Positions 46,020 through 57,960 of a stretch of DNA of 64,000 nucleotides are shown here, piece after piece. Under the pieces are notes generated by a model. It saw only the letters and a program-made list of their open reading frames with translations. It was not told the DNA's origin and did no database searches. The DNA comes from Roridomyces roridus. Its lineage: Eukaryota > Basidiomycota > Agaricomycetes > Agaricales > Mycenaceae. A program made the translations under genes and the position numbers. Position 1 is the first letter of the stretch; each line of letters starts with the position of its first letter. The stretch is from the NCBI GenBank assembly GCA_029378245.1, contig JARKIF010000021.1, positions 1-64,000 of the forward strand, given 5' to 3'.

Positions 46020-46195
46020 AATGAGTGAAATTCGCGGGGATTTTTCACCTTGAAAGGACGAGAAATTTGCCCGGTAATGCAGTGAAATTCACTCAAAACA
46101 AGGGAATTTCACCGGGAAAATCAATGGTGAATGTTCACGTACAAAACTGAGTTTTTCACTATACCTGTTCACCCCAACTCTTGGTGAATTTCTCT
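46020..46195. repeat. Left inner cluster of GTGAAA/TTTCAC inverted motifs
   Basis: About eight copies of GTGAAATTCAC-like half sites in both orientations occur in 175 bp, for example GTGAAATTCACTC, GGGAATTTCACC and TTGGTGAATTTCTC. They match the cluster at 47400-47575. Confidence 0.65.
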
Positions 46196-47399
46196 CGCTT
46201 TCGACTTGAGTATCACCAGGATTGCGGGACAATACCACACGCTAACAACTCATATTTCATTGAGAGAATATGGTGAAAATCACTTGAATTCGTGTGAATA
46301 CTACAAAAAAAGCTACTGGTACGTGGCTGCGCGTCGCGCAGTGATAGTTCAAGCATCCCCAGCCCAGAATGAGCATGCGGAGGCTCTGGGGTCAATTGAG
46401 GAAACCGGTCTTGGGCCTTGGCAATCGAGAGTCAGTCAATGTGTAGATGAAGGTTCGGAAGCACGTACGGGAGGAGAATGACGAGCGGGGGGCAAGGGCG
46501 ACAAATCAGGCCAGTGCGCTGACCAACGGTGAGATTCGCAGGAGAGATAGATGGCTAAACACACCAGGAGTTAGTGCGCCGCGCCGTCTGAAAGCAGCTT
46601 CTTCGACATCGCCATTCACACTCGTCGACGGGTGGTGGGTGTCCTCGATCTGGGCTTGACTGTGAGAACGGACGGGAAACTTGATAGCGAGAATGGACGC
46701 ACGGCATGGCACGAGAGTGTTGCGCATTCGAAGAATGAGGACAACGGCAACAAAATAGAATCAGACGGTACACGCACACATCGTTCGACTTTTGGTGATC
46801 GTTCGTCGCCCAAAGGATTGCGCGTATGTAAGTCGGGAGCGGATTTGGAGCTCTCCACTGTGTTGGGCTAGCCCTAGTGCGAGGGAGCAGCTGCAGATAC
46901 CTCGTGTCAATGTGAGGCATGGAAGGGAAAAGAAGCACGCACCACATAGTTCCCGAATGTCCTCTGCGTCCCCGTGGCGATTGACGGTCAGCCAGTCCCT
47001 GTTTGGGCATCGCTTGAGGCACTTCCAAGTTCCGTTAAGCCGGCCCGGCCTCTGCCGCAAAAGAGCTTGCGTGGCAGACCTGGGCAGGACATGCTGGGCT
47101 CAAGCAGACACCTGGGTTGGGAGAGAGTGGTCTGGCTGCGTGTGCAGGTGAGAATGGAGAGAGGGCATGGTCGCGGAGATGGGAGTAAGAGCAAAGAGTG
47201 GAGTAGCGTGACGTATGTGACATTCGATCAAATGACTTCATTTTAAGTACTTACTCCACGAACTCTCACCAACTCCACACTCGCCCCGTCCCTCTTCTTG
47301 CTAACCTCCTCATCTAGCTTGCTCTCTGACACCGTGGTCAGAACAGTGGTGATCTTAGACGGCAGATTCGATTAATACACGCAATTGACGTACTTTGAA
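46196..47399. other. Central segment of the palindrome-bounded region
   Basis: No recognised gene. On the minus strand around 46800-47090 an exon-like reading (RDWLTVNRHGDAEDIRELC) is followed by a GTGCGT donor and an acceptor about 50 nt later, suggesting a decayed intron-bearing gene fragment of unknown origin. Confidence 0.35.
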
Positions 47400-47575
47400 T
47401 ATTGGGTGAATTTCGCTCCAGAGGTACGGTGAAATCTCATTTCACCCGACAATGGGATGACCTGACATTTTCGCCCCACACCGTGAAAAACTTATTTCGC
47501 CGCAAAATGGGGTGAAATGCGAAATTCGCTGTGAGCTAGTGCGAAATTCGCGCCTTCCGTTTTTCACAGTGCTAC
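47400..47575. repeat. Right inner cluster of GTGAAA/TTTCAC inverted motifs
   Basis: Half sites such as GGTGAATTTCGC, GGTGAAATCTCATTTCACC, CCGTGAAAAAC and GGGGTGAAATGCGAAATTCGC occur in both orientations over 175 bp, mirroring the cluster at 46020-46195. Confidence 0.65.
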
Positions 47576-47639
47576 GCCGTAAAAGTACAATTGTACCGTG
47601 TCCGCTACAGTGCCAAACCTCTATAAACTGCCCTACTAA

Positions 47640-48115
47640 TTTCAGAGGGGGTGTACCCACCGTAGGTATACCCACTGTCTCATCTCCAAGGTGGGCATAC
47701 TCACTGTGGGTATACCCACTCTTTCTAAAGTGAGGTGGGTATCCTACCGCGGGTATCCCCACAAACCGTGAGTACACTGACGGTGGGTATCCCCACTCTT
47801 TCCATGATGAGGTGGGTATACCCACCGCGGGTATCCCCACAAAGGGGAGTACACTGACGGTGGGTATCCTCACTCCACCAAACGCGAGGTGGGTATCCCC
47901 ACCACCGTGTCATCAGTGAGGTGGGTATCCCCACTCTCCTGTTTGCAAGGTGGGGATACCTACTCTTGGAACACGACAAGTGGGTATGCCCACTGGAGGT
48001 ATCCCCACTTTGCCCCACCAAGGTGGTGGGTATCCTCACTGGGACTATTCAGCGGTGGGTATACCCACCTGGCTCTCTCCTTAATTGTGGGTATTCCCAC
48101 CTTTGCTGTGTATGG
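47640..48115. repeat. Array of the palindrome GTGGGTATNCCCAC
   Basis: Some sixteen copies of a 14-bp palindrome (consensus GTGGGTATNCCCAC, N often A or C) occur at irregular spacing of 15-45 bp. Part of the array is also a longer tandem repeat: the block around 47740-47800 recurs at 47810-47880, sharing GAGTACACTGACGGTGGGTA. Apparent protein frames across the array are by-products of the repeat. Confidence 0.9.
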
Positions 48116-48724
48116 CAGGCCTGATAAAACAAAGATGATCACGCTGACCAAAAAGCATAATTGAAGATGTCAACAGCCGGGATTGAACGCGGGACCGCCG
48201 GGTTTCGGTGAATAATGGAGGGGACAGGGATTACTGATAGGCCAAATGGACATTTCTGGGGTAGGGACTCATACCTCCTACGTCCCTGCCGCATCCAACG
48301 AAAGATCTTTGAAAAAATATAATCGTGCTGCCCAATAAAAACCTGGGCATACCAGGTGTAGGGTTGCCCCGGGGAATAGAATTCCAGTCGGTGTCAATCT
48401 TAATAACAAAATGATAAACTGCCAATCAAGTCGGCATTTCCGGATTCGTCGATTGCTGTGCTGTCCAAACATGACGCCACAACAACCCATATCGTCTGAA
48501 TCAAGTAATTTTCGAACGAGATGATTAAAAATCATTGAATTGCTGGAATACAACGCCAACGGGACAACAGAAGTAAAGTAGAAAGAACTATAGGAATGAA
48601 CCAAAAGGCTAAGCACGGCGGTTGAGCTATATAAGCTAAGGAAGACGGTTCTGGGGCAGCGGCTCGAGGACAAGTGGAGGAGCTGCCGAACAATTGAGTG
48701 CGCGCGACGTGAGAGAATAGGTTT
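48116..48724. other. Spacer between the palindrome array and the KDZ-associated genes
   Basis: No supported gene. A T-arm-like string near 48178-48200 has no other tRNA parts. Confidence 0.3.
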
Positions 48725-49508
48725 ACACTCACGCAATTTGAACAGATGGCGGGGAGTGGCCAGCCACTCATCAATTCGGTCGTACGCCGCGTCCACTTGG
48801 GCTCGAATGCGATGCACCCGGCGGTCAGTGGAGGGCAGAATCTTCCACAATTCATCCCAGCGGGCCTCGGCCTGCTCGCGCCAACGATCTAAAACCTCCC
48901 CGGCCTCGGACCACCCGATTTGCCGTTCGATCCGAGTGCCCCAGGGGACGGCCACAACTCCGGGAACTAGATGAACGTCAGCGCCGGCGGGCGGGGCAGA
49001 AAGCAGGAACACTCACCATTGTGCAAGAGGCAATCATCACGATATTCGGCAGGGACGCCGGCGGGGCAGGTGCACTGAATCGTCACAGATAAGCCGGAGC
49101 GCAACGAAAGTCATTGGGAACACACACCTGAGGCTTGTCACCCCAATTGGCAGCCGGATTCAGCGGTCATTTGTACTGCCAACAACCTTTGCAGACCAAC
49201 CAGGTGTACTCGAGTTTCAACGGGTCGTCTTTGGACATCCCGTATTCTCCGAACTGCCAAAGAGAAATTGGGCGGTCGCACTCGACGCAAACACAAGTCG
49301 TGGGTTGGTGCACCGCCTGCGCGTCAAGTCTCTCCTTCGTGAGGAGGATTGCTGTCGCTGGGGTGTACTCGTCGTGCCCCGGACGGGTGGCACCGACGTC
49401 GAAGAGCTCAACGTGCTGCGAGCCGGGGAGGGGCCGCAGACGGCGTTGTACAAGTGCGGATGTGGTGGTTAGGGAAGTACGCGAGGGAATGGTTCGTGTG
49501 GCAGGCAT
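48725..49508 (-). CDS. Cysteine-cluster protein next to the KDZ transposase
   Basis: The first exon starts at ATG 49508 (MPATRTIPSRTSLTTTSALV) and contains a zinc-ribbon-like pair CVCVECDRPISLW and VCKGCW. Two later exon-like blocks on the same strand read CTCPAGVPAEYRDDCLLHN and VPGVVAVPWGTRIERQIGWS, then a helical stretch (EVLDRWREQAEARWDELWKI). The cysteine pairs, position and strand suggest one of the cysteine-cluster proteins often found beside KDZ transposases in mushrooms, but I cannot place it in a named subclass. The join between the first exon and the CTCPAG exon could not be made in phase with normal splice sites, so the model is partial. Without it, the first frame stops at 49167. 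Confidence 0.45.
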
Positions 49509-49914
49509 GAGTAGAGGAATGTAGTGGGACAGAGGAATGGACGAACATTTCTTGACGGTTTTTATACCCGACGGACGAGCCTGCTGTGTCCAAATTGGGA
49601 TGTCCTTCTCGTATTGTTCGTGGGCCAAGAGGCACGGCCCATTGTCCGTCGAACACGCGACCTATTATGCATTTAGCTGTGTCTCGTGGGACAAGCGGTA
49701 CGGCCACTGTCCGTTGAATACGCGACCTATTGTTCGTTCAGCTCTGTCCTGTGGAGCATGTTTGGCTACTTACGGTGCGATAATTTGAACCCACAACGCG
49801 TCGCGTCGCGCACAACGCGCCAACTTCTGTGTATATGAACAACAAATAAATACACACGCGTCGCGTTCTGCAATGTACATACGCGTAAGTTAATATTAAA
49901 AAGAAGATTTACTG

Positions 49915-52900
49915 TTACAATTCGGCATCGTCATCCCAAGACAGCGCGTCCACTTTGTCCCCCGCTCGGTGGTTGTCAGCCCGTTCCACCGCCGCAACGA
50001 CGTGGAAAATAGCCTCATCCTCATCCTCCTGCTCATCCTTGTCCTCGCTCTCCATCACCTGCTCTCCATCACCCCAGGCCGCGGTAGCCTCCGCTATCTC
50101 ACAGACCAGAAACTCATCATCTGTCGGTCCCCATTGCTGCTCTGTCGGTAGCGGTATGCGGTCTAACGACTTCCGCCAGAGCACACAGAGCTGCGGCAGC
50201 TCCTCGTGTCGACGTTCCATCTGATAACGAACCGCACCTAGGTCGGATTGAGCACACTCCTCGCCAGAACAGAAAGAATACGTACCCTCTGACTGAGCAA
50301 TCGCCATCTGTATCGTCTTCCACTCATTCTGGAACCAGACGAACAGATGTGCATGCTCGCGCGTCAGGCGCGCAGACTCCTCGTTACAGCGATCCACCAT
50401 CAACATTGCTCGTATGCCCGTCCGCACTTTTTCGTCGCTTAACCACAACGGAGGTCGGCTCTCCTCCTCGTCCAAGCCAAGGTCCTGCCAGATGACATCG
50501 TCAACGTCCAGCTGGTAGATGCCTTTGGACGGCACGGGCAACGGGGCCACGGAATGAGGAGGCGCCTTCTTCTTGGAGATCAAGCTCTGGATCTGCTCGC
50601 AGAGTTTGTTGTACGTCTGCACCAAACGACTGATATTGGGCTCGTGGCGCTTAATGGCTGCTCCTGCGTGTTCGTTGCGCTGGTTTTCTGCTCTCGCCGC
50701 GTCAGCGGCTGGATTCGGTAGCGTGAATATGAGACGTACCACTGCGAGTACGTCGTACCGAACGCTCAATGGGGTCCATTTCGAATTTACGGTCTCGCAA
50801 GCGGGCGCGAAGACGGTCCTTGACAGCTCTTGCGTTCATGCGGGCGGTGTAATAGTCGGTGAACTTGAGTTTCTTGAGAATGGTGCTGTCGTTGACGCCG
50901 AGGGTGCGCTCGAGTTGCTTGGTCTTTGCAGCTTGAGTTTCCCATGCTTTGAGCGCGTCTTGGACATGGGTCGTTGCATAGTCGTGTGCTTCGGCGTTGG
51001 CGTCCTCATTCACCTGCGTCTCGCTCAGGGCTTTCCACCGCTGCCAGAGTTGCTGTTGCTTGGCGCGGGCAGCAATGATTGTATCCACGGCTTGTTTGGC
51101 GGCGTTCTTCGACTGCGCTGAGGTCAACATTAGTATAGGACGCCCACCAGAATGAAGAAAGAACACTTACACTTCAGCGGCTGAGTCTGAACCTTCGCCT
51201 GATCCGCCCATTGCACCCTAAGTTGAGCCACGGGAACGCCGCAGGCCACCAAGTCCGCACGCGCCTCGCGCATCTTGTTCTCGCAGTGCTCGGTGCGGCG
51301 AAGGATCCAGGAGCCCATGCGCCCGAGACTCATCTTGTCTGCGTGCTGAATTTGACTGTCGATAGTGTACAAACGCACATGATACTGATTATTCGTTAGC
51401 GTCTGCGGTGATTCTAAAAACGAAGGGAGAACTTACCCCAGTGACTCGCAGATAAGCGATGAGCTTGCTGATCGAGTGCCAAAAGCGCTCGCAGCCTTCG
51501 CCGTTGGTGTGCCCAAACCCACAGCACTTCATGGGATGGTATATCAACTGGCACGGCCAACGATGCCCGAACGCGTGGAAGACGGACACCGCGAATATCA
51601 TGCGGTCCATGTACCGCTCCATGAACTTGTACTTGACGCAGGAACGGTGGAGCTGGCAGGCGATATCGTAGAGGATTCCAATGCGTATGTTAAGCGGGAG
51701 ATGCTGAAACAGCGTCTCCAAGAGCACGAGCACGAAGTACTGCTTCTCGCTCGAGCTCCGCATATTCACCAGCCACAAAACACGGTCGTGGCGGCAAAGG
51801 AGACCCATCACGCCTGTATCCTCGAAGAACTTGGTGCTGGCCTTCTCGCGCTTCTCGTCTGCAGCGATGAAGGAGTCCCGACAGTCGTCCAGCACGGTGC
51901 GCGGAACTTGCAGGTCCTGGTGCTCGTAATGATCTTCCTCCTCCGAAGGTCTGGCTCGCTTCTTTGTTTGACCTCTAACGGGACGCACGTCCTCGACATG
52001 AGCCCCCATCTCGTCTGTCGTGTGCTCGGGAACGAAAACCGTGTCAGGGTGCGTGCATGGGGGATCGCGAGGACCACCGCGCCGGCGCTTCTGAGTAAAG
52101 CAAGCGTCTGCACAGACGTGGATGTCGCAGGCAGCCGTGGGGTCGTGGACGAGGCTGCCAAAGCAAGTCGGACACCGGCTGATCAAGTAGTCGGAAGGGC
52201 GCGTGCGAGGCGGAGGGTCTGGGAAAGGATTGGCCTTGCTCTCGTGCTCGTGCTCCCGGTCTGGCGCCCGCCTTTTACGTCCAGACGGCGCTGGTGGCAC
52301 AGGACGCGCTGCCGTAGGGGTTGCTGGCGCGGATCTTGAAGAGTCCGAGTCTGAGCCTGAGGGGCTCGGTGGCGGCGGGGTGCATGGTCTTGAGCCCGCA
52401 GGAGTTGTCGACGGGGATGCGGGGCTCGCGATGCTCGGACCAATCACCGTCTCTCGGACGAGTTCGAGAGTGGCGTCGACGGCGGCATGCGTGGCATGCT
52501 GCAAACTGGTATACCACTCGAGCGCGTTGCCAAACCGGATCCGCAGAGTATCCTAAATCGTTCTAGTCAGTACAGGCACGTCTCAGATGCAAAGGACTTG
52601 CCCTGGTCGTGAGCTTGTAGCCGCGACCCCGCAGAAACGCCTCCAAGGTATTACTGAAGGCGGTATTGTTCGGCGTCATGTTCACGAACAGCGTCATCGC
52701 AAAGTCGAGTACGTTGATGTCGACGGCCAAGCTCGGGTGGACCGGCGAGCAGGGAAACAATCCCGCTCGGAGCAGCGTAGCTGGGGCGGGCGAGCACTTG
52801 CAGACGTCGACGCGTTGATGCTCAATTGCTTGTGAAAGTCAGAATACATCGTAAAGGTTTCAAAGCACACGCACCGTTGAGCCGAACTACAGCGACATAC

Positions 52901-53388
52901 AGTGCGCGTTTGGCGCACGCGCAATCCGAATGTTGCAGCCTCAGTTCCGCAGTGTCGCGCAGGGACTTAGTCTGATGCATGAGATCGACGAACACGGGCA
53001 CCAGCGCGGGGATGACTTCGTGTGTCCATCGGTGCCATTGATTGCTCTTCTTCACGGCGCAGCTGGCTGACCTGGGATGTAGTCCGCTGTAACATAGTTG
53101 TCCTCGCTGGCCAAGGCAACGTCTGTGTATTGCCGTTTGGTCGGGGAGGACTGGGGTCCTCCTCGGCTGCGCGCATCGCGCCACCCGACTTGGCCTTGGG
53201 GAGGTTTCTGGAGGCGCTGGCTCAAAGTCTGGCCGTTGGCGTAGAATACGAGGGGTTCGGGTTCTTTGGCATTCTTCTTCTTGAGTAGGTTCGCAGGGGT
53301 TTTGGCCGGGAAAAGTTTGGGGGGGGGCGGTGGCTTTGGAGCTCGACGCCTTGACTGCCTCGATATCCTTCGCGGTCAAACGACCCAT
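49915..53388 (-). mobile_element. KDZ transposase gene with N-terminal CxC1-type cysteine cluster
   Basis: The gene starts at ATG 53388 (MGRLTAKDIEAVKASSS) and ends at TAA 49915, with several 45-60 nt introns. Order: a basic/Pro-rich leader; a CxC1-like domain (RWTHEVIPALVPVFVDLM, CAC pair, then AGLFPCSPVHPSLAVDINVL and LEAFLRGRGYKL); a Ser/Pro linker; a second cysteine part (RCPTCFGSLVHDP, CADACF); the DDE-type core with DTGVMGLLCRHD near 51810, LYDIACQLHRSC near 51660 and NGEGCERFWHSISKLIAYLR near 51480; and a long helical C-terminal region ending in an acidic tail. KDZ transposases are cut-and-paste enzymes expanded in basidiomycetes. The N-terminal part near 53050 may hold a frame change, so activity is uncertain. 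Terminal repeats were not identified. Confidence 0.82.
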
Positions 53389-53657
53389 GGTGTTTCTTGA
53401 GAAGAGTAAAGCGATGTGAGAAGGGGAATTGAGGAGTTGGCAAAGGAGTTTCACCTTGTCAACGAACAACAATATGTAGGCCTTGGCGATCAACGAAATA
53501 TTCTGACGAACAATTGGCGTTAGCGATCAATGAACAATAGGGCAGACACCGACGACTTTCTGGGAAACTTGAATTCGTGTCACGCAATCGAGGGGGATTG
53601 GTTTGACCAATGCATTGACATTTCTATGTACACACGCGCGCGACTACGTACATTACT
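53389..53657. other. Short spacer between transposase and KOW-like gene
   Basis: 269 bp between two same-strand genes, presumably the transposase promoter and the upstream gene's terminator. No motif was recognised. Confidence 0.3.
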
Positions 53658-56600
53658 CTAGAAGATCGTCGCGGGAAAGGAGGTTTCGCCCTGGTAGCGT
53701 TCCTTGTTTGTAGAAATACACAGAGATTTCCAATGGTACTGGTGGCGAGAACGGTCCTCATGCTGCACGACCGCGTGCTCCGGCGGCAGCTTGTCAACGA
53801 CCAGGCCGTATTGGCCAATGTGCGACACATCGTGGAGGGAATCCTCGCCGATAATCACAACACGCTCATTCATGCGCTCGTCGACACGAACCCCGTCTGA
53901 ATGTACCCTCGACGGTGCAAGGCAACTGCCCGTAAACTTGACGGGGACCCCGCTCGGAGGCAGCCCGTAGACAGTCATCACATTGTCCTTCGTGTACTCC
54001 GTTGCGACCAACAAAAAACCGCCCATTCCTTCTTTGCTCTTCTGTGTATCTCGGATGGTCAGTTTCCTGGTGCCTTTCGTCTTGGCGGTGATGTGCACCA
54101 CGACCTCGAGGGACTTGCCGACAAAACGGTTGCCCTGATAGAGCCAGGAACCGTCTGTCTCTCCGGGCAACTCGAACGGCAACAAGGAACTTGAGGGGTC
54201 GGGCGGCGGAGTCGGTGGTCGTGCAGGCGGGGGAGCAGGGGCAGGAGGGAGAGGCTCGGGCAGCTGGAAGGTGCGAGAATTCCAGCCGTGCTTGACATAG
54301 ACGGCACGGGAGAGCGGGATTTGGGTTCTACATTCAAATGAATACATGCAAAGGGAAGACATGCAAATTCACTTACTCCCATTCCACGATGTACTCGATA
54401 GGGACGTTTTCGACCGGCGCGTGTTTGTCGTAGGAGACGGTGGCCAATATCCCTTCCAGATCATGTCGGCAGAGGCGAAGGAGCTCCTTGGCATTGTTAA
54501 GCTTCTCCCGCCGGCGACGGGCCTCGGAGTCGTGGTCCCCCGTTATTATTCCTTTCAGTGTGCGCGACCCATAATTTGGAGCGATAATCTTGACTTCCAA
54601 TCCTTCAAAACGCAGCCCCGTCTTCATCATCTTACGATTGAAATCCGTCAGATCTTCGCTGTGCTCTCGAGTTTTCTTGAGTGCCCCATTCGCCCGAGCC
54701 GAGATTACTGCCGCCAGTCGACGAGTGATATGCTCGTCGTCCTTGAGCTCGAGGTCCGTCGCCACCTTTAGTTCTTGGACGGCGTCCCACCACCGATTCT
54801 GCCTATACGCGTGCTCAGCCTTCGCAATGGCCACCAGCTTGCGCCGCGAGGTTATACCGCCGGCGGCGGATTTTTTCTCGGACTTCATTAGGTTGTAAGC
54901 ATCGTCAACGAGAGCTCGCAGTTTGAGCTCCTCGCGCTCGTGGTCTTGCTCAGTCAATGGACCCCAAGGAATGATGCGCGTCCAGGACCCCGGATAATCC
55001 GACCAGTCGAAGTGGATTTCTGACTGAGGGACTTCCTTCATCTAGCATTCACGGTCAGTGGGTGCCCAGAGCGTTATTCAAGCACATACCAAGCCTCTCT
55101 GCAGATCGACAAGGATGGAAACCATGCCCAGCGATGGCTGCATCTCCGTCAGAAGACCGCCCTGGTCCTCGCCAGCCATCCATACCGAATCCCCCGGTAA
55201 AAAATATCTAGCGACGTGCCCGATCTCCACTTCTACAGGCTCCACCATCGACAAGTTCCCAATCCTGATGATGTGTTCTTCGATGGACTCGATGGTAGCC
55301 ACCTCGTCTCGGTAGGGCCCATCGACCACGAGCACACGATCACAGATGCGGGGAACGGGGCCTGGGTCCAGAAGGTGTCGGCGCAGCTGCGAAATCGTGG
55401 GATGCGGGGTCTCAGACGGCCAGCCGACGAGCACGGCCACGAATTCGCCATGCTCGTTCTTCAGCAGGTGGTCGACCAATCCACTAAATTTGCAGTGGGG
55501 ACCGTCAACGACGAAGGCTCGATCGCCAGGACTGAGAGCGTAGGAGGTACGTCCCCAGTAAGGTTTTGCAAATCGGAGATGGGCACTTTTGAAGGGGCGG
55601 AGATCGTCGGCAGTGGGATGCACCACGGGGGCTGCTTTGCGCGTCACTGGCTTGCGCTTGGTGCGGATTCGCAGGCCTTTTGGGTTTTCCATCTCGTTCT
55701 CGGGGTTTTCCGTCTTGTTTTCGACGACGATGTTTGCGACGACGAAACGGCGTGCACTGTCATCCAGCACGTACGCTACCACACGGGGATCCCGTTCGAG
55801 TAAGACCCAATCTCCTTTGCGCACCAAAGGGTGTTTGGGTTTGGGGTCTTCGGCGAACGCGGGGTCGTTAGGTCTAACCTCTCGCATGACCTTGCGTATG
55901 TTCTGTGCGAGCTGGGGGCCAACGTCTTCCTCGGGGTACGCTGCTGAAGACGACGAAACACCCTGCCGTCGTTGCTCCCGCTGATGCTCCTGCTGTAGGT
56001 CTTGTGCGTATCGTCGCTGCCTGCGTTTTCGCTGCTCCTGATCTTGCTGCAGCTGCAGCTGGTCCACCAGCCCGTCGAAGGGCTCCTCATCGTCGTCGTC
56101 AATCTTGTACAGGTTCTGGTCATTGACGTTGAACGGCTGGTCGTCGACGATGAAATCTTTTTTCATTCATTCAGTCTCTTCGACATGAAAAGACGAGGAC
56201 TTACCACCAGCAACACTATTTTCGCCCTCGTCGTCTTCCTCACCGTCAGAGTCCTTCGCGGCCAAATCTAAGAAGCTCAACACCGCGGCCGGAGGCGCTG
56301 CACGAGCAGGCACTTTTTTCGATCTGGGTTTGGGAGACGATGAACGGGCTCTTTTGGATTCGGATTTGGGAGACGATGAACGAGCTCGTTTCGATTTGGG
56401 CTTCTTCGAGCGTTTGGACTCTTCTATTATGGGAGAAGGTACATCGTCCTCAGCGCGCATGACCATGGCGTTCGCGCGGAGGTAGAAATCTATGGAATCC
56501 CCGTTGTCCTCGTCGTTACTCGCAACAAATGCTGAAACGTGTGAGCAGTCATACGAGAAATAAAAACAATACTGACCTCTATCTGCGGGCATCTCAATAT

Positions 56601-57320
56601 CGAGCGCGTCTTTGTCCTCGTCTTCAGAAACTGGGCCTTCACGGTCAGAGTTGTCGGCTGTGACGTCGAAAGGATTGTGGTCCTCTTCTGAGAAAGATCT
56701 GGTCAGCTTGAGATTTGGGTTCTGGCTGAAGTCCAGATTTACCTTCGTCGGACAAGGAGAGACGCTCTTCATCGCCACTATCAGGTCCTTGGAGGTCCAT
56801 TAACCGTGCTTCAAACTCGGACTCGGTGATCTAAGTATTCGGTCAGAGAGACTGGAATGAAATGAAAGAAAACGACAAACCTCTAACTCCTCTGACTCTG
56901 GGTCTGTATCATAATCCACCGCAGTCACTCCTAGTCCTGGATGCTCCTCCTCCTGCTCCGAGAGCCCCTCCACCCACGCTGTGATTCGGCGCAACACCCT
57001 GCGTCTTTTCCTCCATTGCCGTCTTTCATACGGCTCGTCCTTCTGTTCTGCGTCTGAGGTCGTGCGCGCGCGTTTAGAAGGTGGAGGAGACTGTGAAATG
57101 TTAGGAACGTGGACTGGGAACAGCTTCAAGACGTACGATGTATTCCGAGGGTCGTTTTGGAAGGCGAACGACGTATCGTTCTGGAGCGGAGGTAGATGCC
57201 TCATAGTCGATATCCATGTTGTCGTCGTTGTCAAAAAGCTGCTAATAGATTGAGATCGTCACACAGAATGAGGGGCAAGGCATAGCGTACCTGGTGCGCG
57301 CCCAAGGTGCTGGTTTCCAT
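53658..57320 (-). CDS. Large KOW-repeat (Spt5-like) protein beside the KDZ transposase
   Basis: The gene starts at ATG 57320 (METSTLGAHQ, then an intron into QLFDNDDNMDIDYEA) and ends at TAG 53658. Introns of 45-60 nt occur throughout. N-terminal third: acidic and basic low-complexity with two copies of SKRARSSSPK. Middle: several KOW/SH3-like modules, the clearest DRVLVVDGPYRDEVATIES near 55300, with GDWVLLERDPRVVAYVLDD, PGDRAFVVDGPHCKFSGLVD and PGDSVWMAGEDQGG. Next, a helical block (ELKLRALVDDAYNLMKSEKK). C-terminal: a Pro-rich linker and a last beta module with ERVVIIGEDSLHDVSHIG. KOW modules in Spt5/NusG contact nucleic acid and RNA polymerase; no NGN domain is seen here. Its tight linkage and shared strand with the transposase suggest a transposon passenger, which is inference. 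Confidence 0.7.
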
Positions 57321-57960
57321 TGTTTCGAGGGCTGTATTTAGCGGGAGAGCGAGAGTTGGGACGTGCTTGAAACGAATCAGTCCAGATGGAAGTAAGCTAC
57401 GAAAACGCGCGTACGAATGGTGGGGAATTGGGCATGGGGAGCGCGGAATCGAGGAACGCATCTCGCGAGGACGTGTCAGGGAGGATGGGCGGGGATGATG
57501 CATGCTCGGGTGGGGCAGAGACGGAAGCGTCGTCGTTCGAAGGCATGGCAGTATTGGGGTCGGCGTATGTATTGGTGTCGCTGGCGGCGATGACGTGACT
57601 TGGCGCGACGACGCCTTCAAGAGCCTCAGTATCAGCAGGCATGGGGCAGAGCAGGCAAGAGGGTACTAGGAGCTCGTCAGTGATACGCTCGTATCGAGAA
57701 TGCCGACTGTGTCTGTCGGGCGGCGCCAAGTATAGCCGTCATATCTTTTTTTCCGTTGTTTTTCACAGCGCCTTGGGCGTAAACGGAGGGGAGACGCGTC
57801 AGGCGTTGAAGAGAATTCATTAAGATTACTATGCTACTGACTACGACGACGGAGGGCGGGCATACTCACAGGAGGGACCGACTGGGGCGGGATCGTGGAG
57901 GTATGAGTCAAGCCGAAAAAGGTGGCTGTACACTATACAGTATCAACAAGTGCAAGCTGC
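57321..57960. other. Region upstream of the KOW-like gene
   Basis: A minus-strand frame of 110 codons (57400-57729, first ATG-like start in MAPPDRHSRHSRYERITD) has no recognised motif and could be a 5' exon or chance. The rest shows no gene. Confidence 0.3.

Noticed and set aside
47442..48039. Long frames reading repeated V-G-I-P-T
   Set aside because: They are translations of the palindrome array, present in several frames and both strands, with no start or codon bias.
45086..48115. CRISPR array
   Set aside because: Eukaryotic context, motif is a short palindrome with very short irregular gaps and no spacer structure.
48178..48200. Third tRNA-like T-arm
   Set aside because: Weak stem and no other arms.
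44271..57320. Starship-type giant element
   Set aside because: No tyrosine recombinase captain gene with DUF3435 features was found; the transposase is of KDZ type.
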